Positions 14,740-24,200 of a stretch of DNA of 50,193 nt are shown in pieces. The notes under the pieces were generated by a model. That model saw only the letters and a list, made by a program, of their open reading frames with translations. It made no database searches and had not been told where the DNA came from. The stretch is from Mediterranea sp. (in: CFB group bacteria) (GTDB lineage: Bacteria; Bacteroidota; Bacteroidia; Bacteroidales; Bacteroidaceae), in contig JAISIZ010000035.1 in NCBI GenBank assembly GCA_031261785.1, positions 1 to 50,193 of the forward strand, given 5' to 3'. The number at the start of each line of letters is the position of its first letter. Position 1 is the stretch's first letter. A program made the translations under genes and the position numbers.

Positions 14740-15489
14740 TATCGCTCATTCAGTCCCTCTCCCTTGCGCAAGCTATCGCCGATGGACAAGGCATTCCGGG
14801 TCAATGCGTCACCCTACTTCCTGATTTCGTCAATGCGCCACCCATTTTTTCTCACCCCCTCGAAGAGGCGTCATGCAAGGACCTATCTCGGAGATGCGGA
14901 AGCTTTATGCAAATCTGCATGAGACGAGAAGCCCGGGCTTTTTTCTCCATTCCCGAAATCTGATTACAAAAGCCCGGGCTTTTTTCTCCATTCCCGAAAT
15001 CTGATTACAAAAGCCCGGGCTTTTTTCTCCATTCCCGAAATCTGATTACAAAAGCTCGGGCTTTTCGCTCCTCGCGAATCCGTGGTTGAAATTTGTCGAC
15101 CTCGCGAAATCTCCATGCGGCGCGTGAGACCTTCGCGGATCAGCGAAGATTCGCCCGCGACGACGACAATGACAGTGCCGGCACTCTCTTTCTTCCCACA
15201 TACATACAGGACACGAAGTAGCGACTTTCCTGGCTCGCGCCACCCTACACCGCCCTATTTTAGTCTATAAGTTATTGATTATCAATGTACGCTACGTGAT
15301 AGCGGAGAAAAGTGATGAAGTCAGGAAAAAGAGCCTCCCGCCACCAGCACCCCGGAGCAAAGGATAAATATTCTATAATAAATTTCCATTTGTTCCCACT
15401 TTTATATAGGAATCACTATTTTCGCGTACGATATGGAACCAATGCATATCACCGCACCCCGTGCGTGCTAATCATTTAATAGCGATATT
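14740..15489. other. 750-bp gap between mutY and metA: repeat array, degenerate repeats, metA leader
   Basis: No credible gene is visible. The gap holds the 41-bp tandem array at 14931-15066 with its conserved left flank (14882-14930). A stretch at 15067-15150 resembles degenerate units of the other array type and contains a small perfect hairpin, CTTCGC-ggatca-GCGAAG (15131-15148). The metA leader has a -7-like box, TATTTTCG (15417-15424). The leader contains GCACCCCGTGC, a weak hairpin, but no SAM riboswitch that I recognise. Confidence 0.6.
14931..15066. repeat. 41-bp tandem repeat array A (copy 1)
   Basis: Three identical 41-bp units start at 14931, 14972 and 15013; a partial fourth starts at 15054 with one changed base. 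Each unit holds the palindrome AAAGCCCGGGCTTT followed by extra T residues, so each could act as a short hairpin terminator. The same unit forms the array at 50032 to the window end. The left flanks of the two arrays (14882-14930 and 49983-50031) also match at about 40 of 49 positions. Confidence 0.95.
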
Positions 15490-16410
15490 ATGCCTTTAAA
15501 CCTCCCGGACCAGCTTCCAGCGATAGAACTTCTAAAAGAAGAGAACATATTCGTGATCGACACTTCCCGCGCCACGCGGCAGGACATCAGGCCATTGCGG
15601 ATCATCATCCTCAACCTGATGCCGCTGAAGATCACCACGGAGACGGATCTCGTGCGCCTGCTCTCCAACACCCCTCTCCAGGTAGAGATCGAGTTCATGA
15701 AGATAAAGAGCCACACCCCCAAGAACACCCCCATAGAACACATGCAAGCTTTCTATACCGACTTCGAGAAGATGAAGCCGGGCAAGTACGACGGCATGAT
15801 CATCACCGGCGCTCCCGTGGAGCTGATGGAGTTTGAGGAAGTGGGCTATTGGGACGAGATCAGCGAGATATTCGACTGGGCACGTACCCACGTCACCTCC
15901 ACCTTATATATATGTTGGGCGGCCCAGGCCGGACTGTACCACCACTACGGCGTGCCCAAGTACGCCTTGCCGCGCAAGATGTTCGGCGTCTTCGAACACC
16001 ATGCGCTGGAGCCGTTACACCCCATCTTCCGGGGGTTCGACGACCGCTTCTACGTGCCCCACAGCCGACATACCGAAGTGCGGCGCGACGACATACTGGC
16101 ACGTCCCGAGCTGACGCTCCTCTCCGAATCCGACGAGGCCGGCGTCTATATGGTGATGGCCCGCGGAGGACGCGAGTTCTTCGTCACCGGACATTCCGAA
16201 TACTCCCCCCTCACGCTCGACGCCGAGTACCGGCGCGACTTGGCGAAGGGGCTGCCCGACGTGGACATGCCCCGAGGCTACTACACCGGCAACGATCCCG
16301 CGTCGAGGCCACTGGTACGCTGGCGAGCCCACGCCAACCTGCTGTTCTCCAACTGGCTGAACTACTTCGTTTACCAAGAGACACCCTACAACATTGAAGA
16401 AATAGAATGA
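15490..16410 (+). CDS. metA: Homoserine O-acyltransferase (MetA family), predicted acetyl-CoA type
   Basis: 306-residue cytoplasmic enzyme that acylates homoserine, the first committed step to methionine. The nucleophile Cys142 is in LYICWAAQAGLYHHYG, and His235 and Glu237 are in FVTGHSEY. Residue 111 is Glu (TGAPVELMEFEEV). In characterised MetA enzymes Gly at this place goes with succinyl-CoA and Glu with acetyl-CoA, so O-acetylhomoserine is the likely product. The stop overlaps the next gene's start by 4 bp (ATGA), tying it to the U32 gene in one transcript. Leader about 65 nt from a TATTTTCG box. Confidence 0.94.
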   Translation: MPLNLPDQLPAIELLKEENIFVIDTSRATRQDIRPLRIIILNLMPLKITTETDLVRLLSNTPLQVEIEFMKIKSHTPKNTPIEHMQAFYTDFEKMKPGKYDGMIITGAPVELMEFEEVGYWDEISEIFDWARTHVTSTLYICWAAQAGLYHHYGVPKYALPRKMFGVFEHHALEPLHPIFRGFDDRFYVPHSRHTEVRRDDILARPELTLLSESDEAGVYMVMARGGREFFVTGHSEYSPLTLDAEYRRDLAKGLPDVDMPRGYYTGNDPASRPLVRWRAHANLLFSNWLNYFVYQETPYNIEEIE

Positions 16411-18242
16411 CCTACCCGCGTAGCATAGAGCTACTGGCCCCGGCCAAAGACCTCAAATGTGGCATCGAAGCCATCAACCACGGAGCGGACGCCGTCTATA
16501 TCGGCGCACCTAAGTTCAGCGCACGTGCGGGAGCAGGCAACCACATCAAGGACATCGCCACGCTGACAACGCACGCCCACCTCTACAACGCACGCGTCTA
16601 CGTCGCCCTCAACACCATACTCCGGAAAGAGGAGCTGAAGGAAGCCGAAAGAATCATACACCGCCTTTACCAGATAGGGGTCGACGCCCTCATCATCCAA
16701 GACATGGGCATCACCAAGCTCAACCTCCCCCCCATTCCCCTACATGCCAGCACGCAGATGGACATACGCACGCCCCAGATGGTGTGCTTCCTCCACCAGG
16801 CGGGTTTCCAGCAAGCGGTGCTCGCCCGCGAGCTCTCGCTCCACGAGATTGGCGAGATACACGAAGCCTGCCCTGACATGCCCCTCGAGGTGTTCGTACA
16901 CGGCGCGCTCTGCGTGAGCTATAGCGGACAGTGCTACGCCAGCCAGGCCTGCTTCGCCCGCAGCGCCAACCGCGGGCAGTGCGCGCAGTTCTGCCGACTG
17001 CCTTTCAACATGATCGACGCCGCGGGACGGGTCATCGCACGCGACAAGCACCTCCTCTCCCTCAAGGACCTCAACCAGATCGACGAGCTGGAAGCGCTGC
17101 TCGACGCCGGTGCCAACTCCTTCAAGATCGAGGGGCGGCTCAAGGACATGACCTACGTCAAGAACGTTACCACCGCCTACCGCCGACGACTCGACGAGAT
17201 CATCGCCCGACGGCCCCGCGAATTCAGACGCTCCTCTTCCGGACGCTGCCGCTATCACTTCTGGTCGCAGCTCGACAAGAGCTTCAGCCGGGGCTTTACG
17301 CACTACTTCCTCCTCGGGCGCGACGCCGACATCGCCTCCTTCGACACCCCTAAGTCCATTGGCGAGGAGATGGGCATCGTGTGGGAGGTGCACGAGCACT
17401 ACCTCACCGTGACGGGCGCGAAATCGTTCCACAACGGCGACGGCGCTTGCTTCAGGGACGAGGAGGGCAACTTGCGGGGCTTCCGCATCAACCGCGTGGA
17501 GGGGAACAGGCTATACCCGCAGGAGATGCCGCGGCTGAAGCCCCATACCGTCGTCTACCGCAACTTCGACCAGGAGTTCGAGAAATCGCTCCAGCACCGA
17601 AAGACCGCCGAGCGACGCATGGCCGTGGACCTGAACCTGTACGACACCAGCTTCGGCTTTGCCCTCTCCGCGACCGACGAAGACGGCAACAGCGTCACCC
17701 TCTCCCTCCCCCACGCACTGGAGCTGGCGCGCACACCGCAGGAAGAGAACCTGAAGACGCAGCTCGCCAAGCTGGGCAACACTCCCTTCGAGGCGAGAGA
17801 CATCACCATCAACCTCTCCGCACAGTGGTTCCTCCCCCTGGCCGAGCTAAACGAGTTCAGGCGAACAATCGTCGAGAAGCTCATCGCCGTCAGGCGCGCC
17901 AACTATCGCCGTAAACTGGTGGTGTGGAAGCCCACCACCCATCCATATCCCCACCCCAAGCTCACCTACCGGGCCAACGTGATGAACCCGCTCGCCGAAG
18001 CCTTCTACGAAGAGCACGGCGCCAAGGTCATCTCCCCCGCCTACGAGTCCAAACCCGTGCCCGACGCCGCGCTCATGGCCTGCAAACACTGCCTGCGCTA
18101 CAGCATGGGATGGTGCCCCGAGCACCAACAGGAGAAGTCACCCTACCAGGAACCCTACTACCTGGTGATAGCCAATGGACAGAGGTTCCGCCTCGAGTTC
18201 GACTGCAAACACTGCCAGATGAACGTATATGCCGCGGAGTGA
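16407..18242 (+). CDS. U32-family protein (RNA hydroxylation / YdcP-RlhA type)
   Basis: 611 residues. It was formerly classed as collagenase-like peptidase U32, but members such as RlhA and TrhP take part in hydroxylation of rRNA or tRNA bases using prephenate-linked chemistry. The N-terminal barrel starts IELLAPAKDLKCGIEAINHG, with family motifs PIPLHASTQMDIRT and VFVHGALCVSYSGQCY. A cysteine cluster (CYASQACFARSANRGQCAQFC) probably binds an Fe-S cluster. The length and long C-terminal extension with further cysteines (CKHCLRYSMGWC, CKHCQ) are closer to RlhA/YdcP than to the short TrhP. It overlaps metA by 4 bp and the next gene by 14 bp. Confidence 0.88.
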   Translation: MTYPRSIELLAPAKDLKCGIEAINHGADAVYIGAPKFSARAGAGNHIKDIATLTTHAHLYNARVYVALNTILRKEELKEAERIIHRLYQIGVDALIIQDMGITKLNLPPIPLHASTQMDIRTPQMVCFLHQAGFQQAVLARELSLHEIGEIHEACPDMPLEVFVHGALCVSYSGQCYASQACFARSANRGQCAQFCRLPFNMIDAAGRVIARDKHLLSLKDLNQIDELEALLDAGANSFKIEGRLKDMTYVKNVTTAYRRRLDEIIARRPREFRRSSSGRCRYHFWSQLDKSFSRGFTHYFLLGRDADIASFDTPKSIGEEMGIVWEVHEHYLTVTGAKSFHNGDGACFRDEEGNLRGFRINRVEGNRLYPQEMPRLKPHTVVYRNFDQEFEKSLQHRKTAERRMAVDLNLYDTSFGFALSATDEDGNSVTLSLPHALELARTPQEENLKTQLAKLGNTPFEARDITINLSAQWFLPLAELNEFRRTIVEKLIAVRRANYRRKLVVWKPTTHPYPHPKLTYRANVMNPLAEAFYEEHGAKVISPAYESKPVPDAALMACKHCLRYSMGWCPEHQQEKSPYQEPYYLVIANGQRFRLEFDCKHCQMNVYAAE

Positions 18243-19224
18243 AAGTGACCGAAGAACCGCGACGTCGTGGCCTGTCGCCCTGCGCGCCCTATGCCTGACA
18301 CTATGCCTCTCGGCCTGCCACTACCCCACGCCCGACCTCTCCTCGCCCGACCTTTCGCCCGGGACCAGGGATTCGCTCACCGCCCTCTACCAACGCAACT
18401 ACACCCTCGACACCAACCTCGAGCTGGTCGCCGACTCCATCGAGCTGGAACGCCTGCCCATCAAGGATACCTACATACGCCTGCACCGGGGCGACAAAGT
18501 GGTGGTGGCCGAGTTCGCCGTGCATCCCGCCGACAGCGTGGACAGCCTCTGGGTAAAACTGGCGCACACCCAGGAGGAGCAGGGATGGATACGCCAAGTC
18601 GATTTCAAGCGGGCCTTCGTACCTACCGACAGCCTCTCGGAGGCCATACACTTCTTCAGCGGCACGCATACCTCCTACTTCCTCATCATCTGCGCGCTCT
18701 TCGTGGCCGCCTACCTCCTTCGCGCATTCCGGAAGAGACAGTTCAAGCTGGTCTACTTCAACGACATCAACAGCCTCTATCCCCTCGCCCTCTGCCTCAT
18801 CATCGCCTCGAGCGCCACCATCTACGAAACGATACAGGTCTTCGCCCCCGATACCTGGGAACACTTCTACTACAACCCCACGCTCTCGCCGTTCCGCGTG
18901 CCGCCCATCCTCGCGATGTTCCTGCTCACCCTCTGGATGTTCGTCATCGTCCTGCTCGCCACGCTCGACGACGTGTTTCGCCAGCTCAGCCCCGCCACGG
19001 CCCTCTTTTACCTCCTCGGGCTGGGTTCTTGCTGCATCTTCTGCTACTTCTTCTTCATCTTCACCACGCACGTCTACATGGGCTACGCCTTCCTTGCCTA
19101 CTTCGTCTGGATATTCGGCAAGCGGACGCGCCAGAGCCTCGCCTACAAATATCGCTGCGGCAACTGCGGGGCGAAGCTGAAGGGAAAAGGCGTATGTCCC
19201 TATTGTGGAGCGATAAACGACTAA
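18229..19224 (+). CDS. Predicted membrane lipoprotein with C-terminal zinc ribbon
   Basis: 331 residues, no named family recognised. It has a signal-like N-terminus with lipobox LSAC (Cys near residue 30) and an extracytoplasmic stretch of about 110 residues that could be an SH3-like fold (VDSLWVKLAHTQEEQGWIRQ). Four to five hydrophobic helices follow (for example YFLIICALFVAAYLL and ILAMFLLTLWMFVIVLLA). The C-terminal zinc ribbon has CGNCGAKLKGKGVCPYCG. The mix of a lipobox with several later helices is odd; the first helix may be a plain signal anchor. The start overlaps the U32 gene by 14 bp, so co-translation is likely. Confidence 0.75.
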   Translation: MPRSESDRRTATSWPVALRALCLTLCLSACHYPTPDLSSPDLSPGTRDSLTALYQRNYTLDTNLELVADSIELERLPIKDTYIRLHRGDKVVVAEFAVHPADSVDSLWVKLAHTQEEQGWIRQVDFKRAFVPTDSLSEAIHFFSGTHTSYFLIICALFVAAYLLRAFRKRQFKLVYFNDINSLYPLALCLIIASSATIYETIQVFAPDTWEHFYYNPTLSPFRVPPILAMFLLTLWMFVIVLLATLDDVFRQLSPATALFYLLGLGSCCIFCYFFFIFTTHVYMGYAFLAYFVWIFGKRTRQSLAYKYRCGNCGAKLKGKGVCPYCGAIND

Positions 19225-19260
19225 ATCCTCCACACCCACCCCATAACAACGAAAATCCCG

Positions 19261-19752
19261 ATGATAGCCATACGCCACGCCACCCTCGCCGACCTCCCCG
19301 CCGTGATGGAGGCCTACGACCACGGCCGCGCCCTGATGCGCGCCCAAGGCAACGCCACCCAGTGGGTCAACGGCTATCCCACCGAGGAGCTGGCACGCCA
19401 CGAGATCGCCGCCGGCCACAGTTTCCTCTGCGTCGACGAAGCCGACCGTCCCTTGGGCACTTTCTGCCTCATCCATGGCGAGGAACCCACCTACCGACAC
19501 ATCGAACAGGGAACCTGGCTCAACGACGGTCCCTACGCCACGCTCCACCGCCTGGCCACCAACGGCCGCCGTCGCGGCGTGGGCAAGGCATGCCTCGACT
19601 GGTGCGCCACCCGCTGCGCCAACTTGCGTGTCGACACCCATAGCGACAACATCGCCATGAACCGCCTGCTCGAACGCGAGGGATTCCTTCGTTGCGGCAT
19701 CATCTACGTAGCCGACGGTACCCCGCGCGTGGCCTACCAGAAAGTGTACTGA
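19261..19752 (+). CDS. GNAT family N-acetyltransferase
   Basis: 163-residue single-domain acetyltransferase. It starts IAIRHATLADLPAVMEAYDH, and the acetyl-CoA motif is seen as LATNGRRRGVGKACLDWC. Motif B is DNIAMNRLLEREGFLRCG. This layout is that of the common small-molecule or protein GNATs. It lies 36 bp after the zinc-ribbon gene and may be the last gene of the metA transcript. Substrate unknown. It is not closely similar by eye to the GNAT at 800-1348. Confidence 0.88.
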   Translation: MIAIRHATLADLPAVMEAYDHGRALMRAQGNATQWVNGYPTEELARHEIAAGHSFLCVDEADRPLGTFCLIHGEEPTYRHIEQGTWLNDGPYATLHRLATNGRRRGVGKACLDWCATRCANLRVDTHSDNIAMNRLLEREGFLRCGIIYVADGTPRVAYQKVY

Positions 19753-19783
19753 GAAAGAAGAAAGCAAATATTTCCCCATAGAT

Positions 19784-19814
19784 TTTGCCCTTAGCCGCAG
19801 GTCGCTTATCTTTG
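19784..19814 (+). promoter_or_regulatory. Complete Bacteroidota promoter (TTTG - 19 nt - TATCTTTG)
   Basis: TTTG at 19784-19787 and TATCTTTG at 19807-19814 are separated by exactly 19 nt, the full -33/-7 consensus. The ATG of the ATPase gene follows 51 bp later. This is the best promoter in the window. Confidence 0.75.
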
Positions 19815-19865
19815 TCCCAAAATTCGCCGTGGCGAAATTAGCGGCGGCGATAAAACGATAAGTGT

Positions 19866-21203
19866 ATGAAGTTCTACAATCGGGAAGAGGAGCTGGGACA
19901 ACTGGCTCGCACGAGGGACGCGGCGTTTGGCGACCATTCGCGGATGACGGTGCTGACAGGTCGGCGGCGCATAGGCAAGACGACGCTGATCCTGCGAAGT
20001 TGCGAGGGTACATCCACCCTTTACCTGTTCGTGAGGCGAAGCAACGAAGCCGAGCTTTGCGCCCAATTCTCGGAAGCCGCCACCCGTGCGCTGGGTACGT
20101 ACATTCCTCCAGGCATCATCTCGTTCGTGAGTCTCTTCGAGCTACTGATGGCGGAGGGGAGGCATCGCGCCTTCAACTTGGTCATGGACGAGTTCCAAGA
20201 GTTTTTCAATATCAACCCCTCTGTCTACAGCGGGATGCAAGACGTTTGGGATCGCTATAAGGACACCACACACGTCAACCTCATCGCCACCGGATCGGTG
20301 TACACGCTGATGCACAAAATCTTTATGGAATACAAAGAACCCCTGTATGGGCGTGTCGACAGTCTCATCAAGCTGAAGCCCTTCACCACGTCCACACTCA
20401 AGCAGATACTTTCCGATTACCACCCCAGCTACTCCAACGACGACCTGCTGGCCCTCTATACCATCACCGGGGGAGTACCCAAGTATATCGAGATCCTGAT
20501 GGGAAAGAAGTGTTTCACCGTGAGGAAGATGATAGATGCCGTAACCGAGGAGAACTCCATATTCATCGAAGAGGGAAATATCTTGCTCATTCAAGAGTTC
20601 GGAAAGAAATACGGGAATTACTACGCTATACTTGCCGCCATCGCGTCGGGAAAGAATACCGCCTCGGAGATCTCCGCCTCTATCGGGCACATCGGCGTGG
20701 GTGGATTGCTCCAACGCCTCGAAGAAGACTACGAGATAGTGGCCAAGCGACGGCCCATACTATCCAAGGAAGGCACGCAGAACGTGCGCTACGAGATAGT
20801 CGACAACTTTCTCCGTTTTTGGTTTCGCTATATCGTGAAGCATCAAGACTACGTGCAAGCGGGGCTGTATCGACAACTGGCGGACATTGTCAAGGCCGAC
20901 TATCCCACCTATTCGGGCATGGCCCTGGAACGCTACTTCCGCGACAAGCTCCGCGAGCAACAGACCTACAAGAACATTGGCTCGTGGTGGGAGACATCCA
21001 AGGGAAAGGCCGTAGAGCAGAACGATATTGACATCGTGGCCATCTCCGCCGAAGCTCCACACCATGTTCTCATGGCCGAAGTGAAGCGTCAGCGCAAAAA
21101 CTTCAAGCCCGAACTGTTCCAGCGGAAAGTGAAGGCCGTACGCGACAAGCTCTTCTCCGCCGACGAAATCGTGGCCCGATGCCTGACGCTCGAAGAGATG
21201 TAG
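19866..21203 (+). CDS. ATPase with C-terminal DUF234-type nuclease-like domain
   Basis: 445-residue protein of the archaeal-type ATPase (PF01637-like) plus DUF234 (PF03008-like) group. Walker A is LTGRRRIGKTTLIL (about residues 32-45) and Walker B is LVMDEFQEFF. A middle winged-helix region includes ASEISASIGHIGVGGLLQRL. The C-terminus has a PD-(D/E)XK-like core, EQNDIDIVAI then LMAEVKRQ (Asp, Glu, Lys). It is driven by a textbook promoter and is a stand-alone gene convergent with the hybrid regulator. Its function is unknown. It is the third ATPase-plus-nuclease-like fusion in the window, but from a different family than those at 3768 and 44106. Confidence 0.85.
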   Translation: MKFYNREEELGQLARTRDAAFGDHSRMTVLTGRRRIGKTTLILRSCEGTSTLYLFVRRSNEAELCAQFSEAATRALGTYIPPGIISFVSLFELLMAEGRHRAFNLVMDEFQEFFNINPSVYSGMQDVWDRYKDTTHVNLIATGSVYTLMHKIFMEYKEPLYGRVDSLIKLKPFTTSTLKQILSDYHPSYSNDDLLALYTITGGVPKYIEILMGKKCFTVRKMIDAVTEENSIFIEEGNILLIQEFGKKYGNYYAILAAIASGKNTASEISASIGHIGVGGLLQRLEEDYEIVAKRRPILSKEGTQNVRYEIVDNFLRFWFRYIVKHQDYVQAGLYRQLADIVKADYPTYSGMALERYFRDKLREQQTYKNIGSWWETSKGKAVEQNDIDIVAISAEAPHHVLMAEVKRQRKNFKPELFQRKVKAVRDKLFSADEIVARCLTLEEM

Positions 21204-21217
21204 CGCATGCCACACGC

Positions 21218-24200
21218 CTATGCGCCACCCTCCTCCTTGGCTCGTCGCTGATAGGCCGTGGGCAGCTCGCCAAACTCCTCCCTGAAGTATCTGCTGAAGT
21301 ATTTGGGGTTGCTGAATCCGACCTCATAGGCTATCTCGGAGACGAACATCTGGCTCTCGCGCAGCAATTGCGCGGCACGCTTGAGGCGGATGAGACGGAT
21401 GAACTCAATGGGCGTGCGACCAGTGATCTGCAACAGCTTCTTGTAAAGGCGGATGCGGCTCATGCCGAGGTCGCGGCTCATCCGCGCCACCGATAGGTCG
21501 GGATCCTGGAGGTTCTCCTCCACGTAGCGAATAGCCCGCTGGATGAGCTTCTCGTCCATGGAGGTGACGGCGACAGGGTCGGGACTGGGGTCGATGGTAG
21601 GCGTAATCTCCTCGCGGTTCCTCCGCCATTCGATGAGCTTGTCGACACGAAGCTGGAGAATGTCCATACTGAAAGGCTTGGTGAGGTAGTCGTCGGCTCC
21701 CGTGCGCAGCCCTTCGAGCTTCGATTCGGCGGCTTGCCTGGCGGTGAGCAGGATAACGGGTACGCAGGCCGTGCGGCGGTTGCCCTTGATGAGGCGCGTC
21801 AGCTCGTTGCCGTCCATCTCGGGCATCATCACGTCGCAGAGCACCAGGTCGGGCAGCTCGTCGCCGCGGTTCATCATCTCCCACGCTTGCTGGCCGCTGG
21901 CCGCCGTCTCCACCCGGTAGTACAGTTCGAGGTTCTGCTTCATGAAGAGGCGAAAGTCCTCGTTGTCGTCCACCACGAGGACAAGTGGGCGCCCTTTCTC
22001 CCTCCTCGGCCTGGAAGAAGCCGGGGATTCCACGGCCTCCGCAGGTTCCTCCGCCAAGTCGTCATGGGTTTCGGCGCCAGGCTGGCTCTCGACGTGCGTC
22101 ACGGGGAGGCGGACCACGAACACGCTTCCGCCCCCGAAGTTGTCGAACAGCTCCACGCTTCCTCCGTGCAGTTCCACGAAGTCGTGCACGAGACTGAGTC
22201 CGATCCCTGTGCCGGTGGTCTCCTCCATCCCCTTGCGGTTGGCTCGGTAGAAGCGGTCGAACACGTACGGCTTGTCGGAATCGCCAATGCCGATGCCATT
22301 GTCGGCCACTTTCATCTCGAGCGCCTCCCCCTCACCCCCGACATGCTCCACGCTGACGCTTACCCTTCCGCCTTGCGGGGTGTACTTGAAAGCGTTGGAG
22401 AGGAGATTGACCACGACTTTGCCGATCTTGTCGGCGTCGAACGCCATGGTGAACCGCTCCTCGCCGGCCAGGAAGCTGAAGTGTATGCCACGCTTCTCGG
22501 CCAGCGCGAGGAAAGCGTCGCAGGTGGCGCGCGTGAAGCCAATGATGTCGCCCTCGGCCGGCGACAGCCGGTGGTTGCTCATCTCGCCCTTGCGGAAGTC
22601 GAGCAGTTGGTTGACGAGGTAGAGCAGGCGTTGGGCATTGCGGCGCATCAGCTCGAGGGTATTCTTGCGCGTGTCGTCCCGTTCCTCCTTCACGAGGGCC
22701 TCGAGCGGGGAGATGATGAGCGTGAGCGGGGTGCGCAGCTCGTGGCTGATGTTGGTGAAGAAGCGGAACTTCATCTGGTTCAGCTCCTCGCGCTTCGCGG
22801 CCTCCTCCTCCATGCGGCGCAGCTCGTACTTGCCGCGTTCCCGGCGGAGGATGTGGCGTCGGGCGGCGGCGAGCAAGGCAGCGGCGAGCAGGGCATAGGC
22901 GATGTAGGCCCAGATCGACCGCCAGGGCGGGGGCAGCACGGTGAGGCGCAGTGTGGCCTCGTGCGTGCCTGGATAGCCGTCGCTGTTGATGGCTTTCACC
23001 CGGAGCCGGTAGTGCCCCGGGCTAAGGTTCGTGAACGTCACGCCGTGCGTGCCGGCGGGCAGGGTGAGCCAATTGTCGTTGACGCCGTCCAGACGGTAGA
23101 CGTATCCGGCCTCCTCGGGCAGCTCGAAGTTGTCCGAGGCGAAGGTGACCCCCACGATGTTCTGTTTATAGCCGAGCTTCACCTCCGTGGCGCGGTTGAG
23201 CGTCCGGGGCAGAAGGATGCGCCCCTGGTAGGCTTGTCCCACCTTCACCTCCTCGCCGAAGAGGGAGAGCGAAGTGAACATCACCCGCGGCAGCTCACTG
23301 TTGTAACGCATGGTGGAGGGATTGAACAGGTTGATGCCATACAGCCCGCCCACCACGATGGTTCCCGAACGTAGCGTCTTGATGGAACGCAGGTTAAGGT
23401 CGCCCCGCTGCAATCCGTCCTTCACGCCGTATGTACGCGTCTTGAAGCGCGGGATGTCGTCCTTCCGCTCCACCTCCACCCGCAGCAACTCGCGCGAGGA
23501 AGAGATCCAGACGTTGCCCTCCTTGTCCTCGGTGATGGCCGAGACGGGATCGTTCATCCCCGCGCCGACGGGATGGGGCGCCATGCGACGGTGACGGCGG
23601 TCGTACACGCTCACCCCTTCGCGGGTGCCTATCCATACCAATTGTCGGCTGTCCTCGTAGACTTGGTTGATGTAGTCGTTCACCAACGCCTCGCCGGTGG
23701 AATGTTCGGTGAACGATTGGGTCAGCTTTCGGTCGCGAAGATCCATGAGGGCTATGCCGTTGCTGGCTGTGCCTACAAGGAGCGTGTGGTCGCTACCCAC
23801 ACCTATCGAGGCGATGTAGTTGTCGGGCAAGCCGGAGTTGGCCGTGGTGTAGGTCGTAAAGGTACGTGCGCGCGTATCGTAGCATTGCAGTCCTCCACCG
23901 AGGGTACCTATCCAAATGTTGGCGTCGCCGTCTTCGGCGAGTGCCCATACATTGTCGTTGGCCAGACCGCCTTCCGCCATGCGGAACGAGGTGGAGCGTC
24001 CGTCGGCGTCTATGCGGAGCAATCCACCATGGAACATGCCGACCCACAGCTCTCCGCCGCGTGTCTTCAGCAGGGAGACGACGATGTTGGATGGCAGCTG
24101 TCCGTTCTCTGTAGAGTAGGTTTTCGCCGCCTTCCGTTCCGGGTCGACTCGGAGCAGCCCGCGGTCGTTGGTACCCAGCCAGAGGTCACCGCCAGGCATG

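Noticed and set aside
14931..15066. CRISPR array
   Set aside because: Units are contiguous and nearly identical throughout; there are no variable spacers and no cas genes in the window.
15425..15489. SAM-responsive riboswitch in the metA leader
   Set aside because: The leader after the -7 box is only about 65 nt and shows just one weak GCAC/GTGC hairpin; no conserved SAM-I or SAM-II core could be traced by eye.
18301..20013. 570-codon minus-strand reading frame
   Set aside because: It is antisense to the zinc-ribbon protein and GNAT genes, which show clear families; it has no recognisable motif and reflects GC-rich codon bias.
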